Shown: positions 62,994 to 64,000 of the stretch, in pieces
How the letters are laid out: every line of letters begins with the position of its first letter
How positions within the stretch are numbered: position 1 is the stretch's first letter
Assembly: GCF_938028735.1 (NCBI RefSeq)
Contig: NZ_CALIMF010000014.1
Location: 248,001-312,000, forward strand
Length of the DNA: 64,000 nucleotides
From: an uncultured Thermanaerothrix sp.
GTDB lineage: Bacteria; Chloroflexota; Anaerolineae; Anaerolineales; Anaerolineaceae
Direction of reading: 5' to 3'
Notes under the pieces: generated by a model
Seen by the model: the letters and a program-made list of their open reading frames with translations, nothing else
Database searches by the model: none
Told to the model about the DNA's origin: nothing
Position numbers and translations under genes: made by a program

Positions 62994-63537
62994 ATGCCCC
63001 TCAAAAACTTTGCCATCGTCAATCTCCCAGCACGGATGCGCATTTTTCAGGCGCTTGATGCCGAAGAACTTTCGATTAACCAACTCGCCAAGCGCTTGCC
63101 CGATATTCCCCGACCCTCGCTCTACCGGCATATTCACTAGATGGTGGAAGCGGGCGTCATCTAAGTCACACACTTGGTCAACGGCATTGAGGAACGATTC
63201 TGTTCGGCGGTAATCGATTTGATTGACCCGGCAGATGTGAACCAACTCGGCGGGCTGGAGCAATTTGCCAGCCATATGCAACTATACGGCAGTGGCATGG
63301 TGCAAGAACTGACACGGCACATCCTATCGGGCCAACCACCATATGCCCGAAACATTTGCCACCCGTGACCATTCGTTTTACGCTGCTGAGCAGGAGTTCA
63401 TCCAAGTGCGCGAGGCGATCTTTCAAATGCTGAAAGACCTGGAAGCCGTTCCCCCCGCGCCCGGACGCAGGAAATACCGCCTATTCATCATGGGGCGCAT
63501 CCTAAAGATCTATGGGAAGAAGAGGAATAATGGTTGA
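62994..63537 (+). pseudogene. broken winged-helix (ArsR-like) regulator
   Basis: The frame from ATG 62994 encodes a helix-turn-helix start with NLPARMRIFQALDAEEL and INQLAKRLPDIPRPSLYRHI. It is then interrupted by TAG at 63138 and TAA at 63162, after which it continues as VNGIEERFCSAVIDL and MVQELTRHI. A one-base shift between about 63315 and 63345 moves the rest to another frame (from 63343), with FATRDHSFYAAEQEFIQVRE and GRRKYRLFIMG. Two stops plus a frameshift mean the gene is dead unless the sequence has errors. The stops are TAG and TAA, so selenocysteine is excluded. Confidence 0.75.
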
Positions 63538-63607
63538 AATAGGCAATTGGGCAACATATATCGGTATGAGGCAACGCCTATAGCTCTAATCAAGAGGCTG
63601 TATAGAA

Positions 63608-64000
63608 GTGGATTACAAACAACCGCCTATACTATTTAGCCAGACAAGGGCAACGGCTCACCCCTTGGTGGGGCATGTTTGCATTGGCAAGCCTGATGCT
63701 GCTCGTCTCATCATTTGTTGGCGCGCCCGTGGCGCTGATCCAGATGTTGCTGAGCGGTTTTTCCGAATCAGGGATGATTCAGCCCTCCTGGCTGACCAGG
63801 CTGTTGATGAGCTTGGAGCTGGTCACATCGTTCAGCGTGCTGATATTGCTCGTCTGGCTGTGGGTACGGTTTTATGAGAAACGCCCGTTCGCCACGCTAG
63901 GATTTGAGCGGTGCGGCGCACTGTGGACATATAGGCGCGGTCTGCTGATTGGGGCGCTGACGTTTAGCACAGCAGTCGGGCTGATGGCGCTGTTTGGCTA
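63608..64000 (+). pseudogene. CPBP/CAAX-type membrane protease gene, 3' end outside window, likely frameshifted
   Basis: From 63615 the frame is open to the window edge and reads as an integral membrane protein: TNNRLYYLARQGQRLTPWWG, two or three hydrophobic helices, then RPFATLGFERCG and RRGLLIGALTFSTAVGLMAL. This resembles the N-terminal part of CPBP-family intramembrane proteases; the catalytic Glu-Glu motif would lie beyond the edge. No start codon precedes the frame. The GTG at 63608 would join it if one T in the run at 63613-63614 were removed (GTG GAT ACA), so a one-base insertion is likely. It may also be intact with an unusual start. Confidence 0.55.

Noticed and set aside
62995-63540. 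In-frame stops considered as selenocysteine codons because selA is present
   Set aside because: The two stops are TAG and TAA, not TGA, and a frameshift follows, so decay is the better reading.
63608-63877. 89-codon open frame starting at the GTG
   Set aside because: The overlapping frame from 63615 reads as a hydrophobic CPBP-like protein and runs to the edge; this frame looks like an out-of-frame shadow, although its GTG may be the original start of that gene.

Overview
The window reads as a stretch of chromosome from an Anaerolineae-like member of the Chloroflexota. This is inferred from gene style, not from a marker gene. Supporting features are the Thr-Pro rich surface proteins, a Ser/Thr kinase fused to a TolB-like propeller, the MoeA/periplasmic-binding-protein fusion, the fused CtaA-CtaB heme synthase, tandem FemAB-type transferases and mid-range GC. 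No rRNA, tRNA, CRISPR array, intact insertion sequence or phage gene was seen.

Layout, left to right. (1) 3-1559: the 3' part of a GH36 alpha-galactosidase that enters from the left. (2) 1611-10802, minus strand: a run headed by metH behind a SAM-I riboswitch, then a homocysteine methyltransferase/MTHFR fusion, coaX, coaBC, a metallophosphoesterase and a DUF4349 lipoprotein. (3) 11101-14159, plus: a small membrane protein, selA and an M24 peptidase. (4) 14201-22000, minus: a complete caa3-type cytochrome oxidase operon (subunits II, I, IV, III, SCO, a cupredoxin-like protein, SURF1, CtaA-CtaB). Its subunit II carries an unexpected N-terminal receiver-like domain. (5) 22166-24639, minus: a NarL/NarX-type two-component pair directly upstream of the oxidase. 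(6) 24743-26446: a lipoprotein cytochrome c, a cysteine-bearing Rrf2 regulator and a Bcp peroxiredoxin. (7) 26484-32384, minus: proline dehydrogenase, a pteridine-reductase-like SDR, a UbiA prenyltransferase and two MoeA proteins, tightly packed. (8) 32559-37221, plus: two SPFH-like membrane proteins overlapping psuK and psuG. (9) 37254-40569: a Thr-Pro rich membrane protein and the kinase-propeller protein. (10) 40579-48439, minus: a surface polysaccharide operon (GT2, polyprenyl glycosylphosphotransferase, CapD-like dehydratase, two FemAB proteins, a PLP deaminase-like enzyme) plus RidA. (11) 48540-50959: cydAB. (12) 51158-53572: a lytic transglycosylase with TPR-like repeats. (13) 53629-56873: pyruvate dehydrogenase E2, E1 beta and E1 alpha, without E3. 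(14) 57001-58599: an APC-type permease. (15) 58938-62308: sdhCDAB. (16) 62345-64000: a gene-poor, decaying end with a broken HTH regulator and a CPBP-type protease gene running off the window.

Together these genes describe a cell that makes acetyl-CoA from pyruvate, feeds electrons from succinate and proline into a quinone pool, and has two terminal oxidases (caa3 and bd). It also has molybdenum cofactor, methionine/folate and CoA pathways. Redox regulators (Rrf2 and a histidine kinase with a four-cysteine GAF domain) sit beside the cytochrome genes. The least conventional items are the receiver-like domain on oxidase subunit II, the cysteine-bearing kinase upstream of it, the SPFH-like pair joined to pseudouridine catabolism, and the riboswitch-headed methionine/CoA run.
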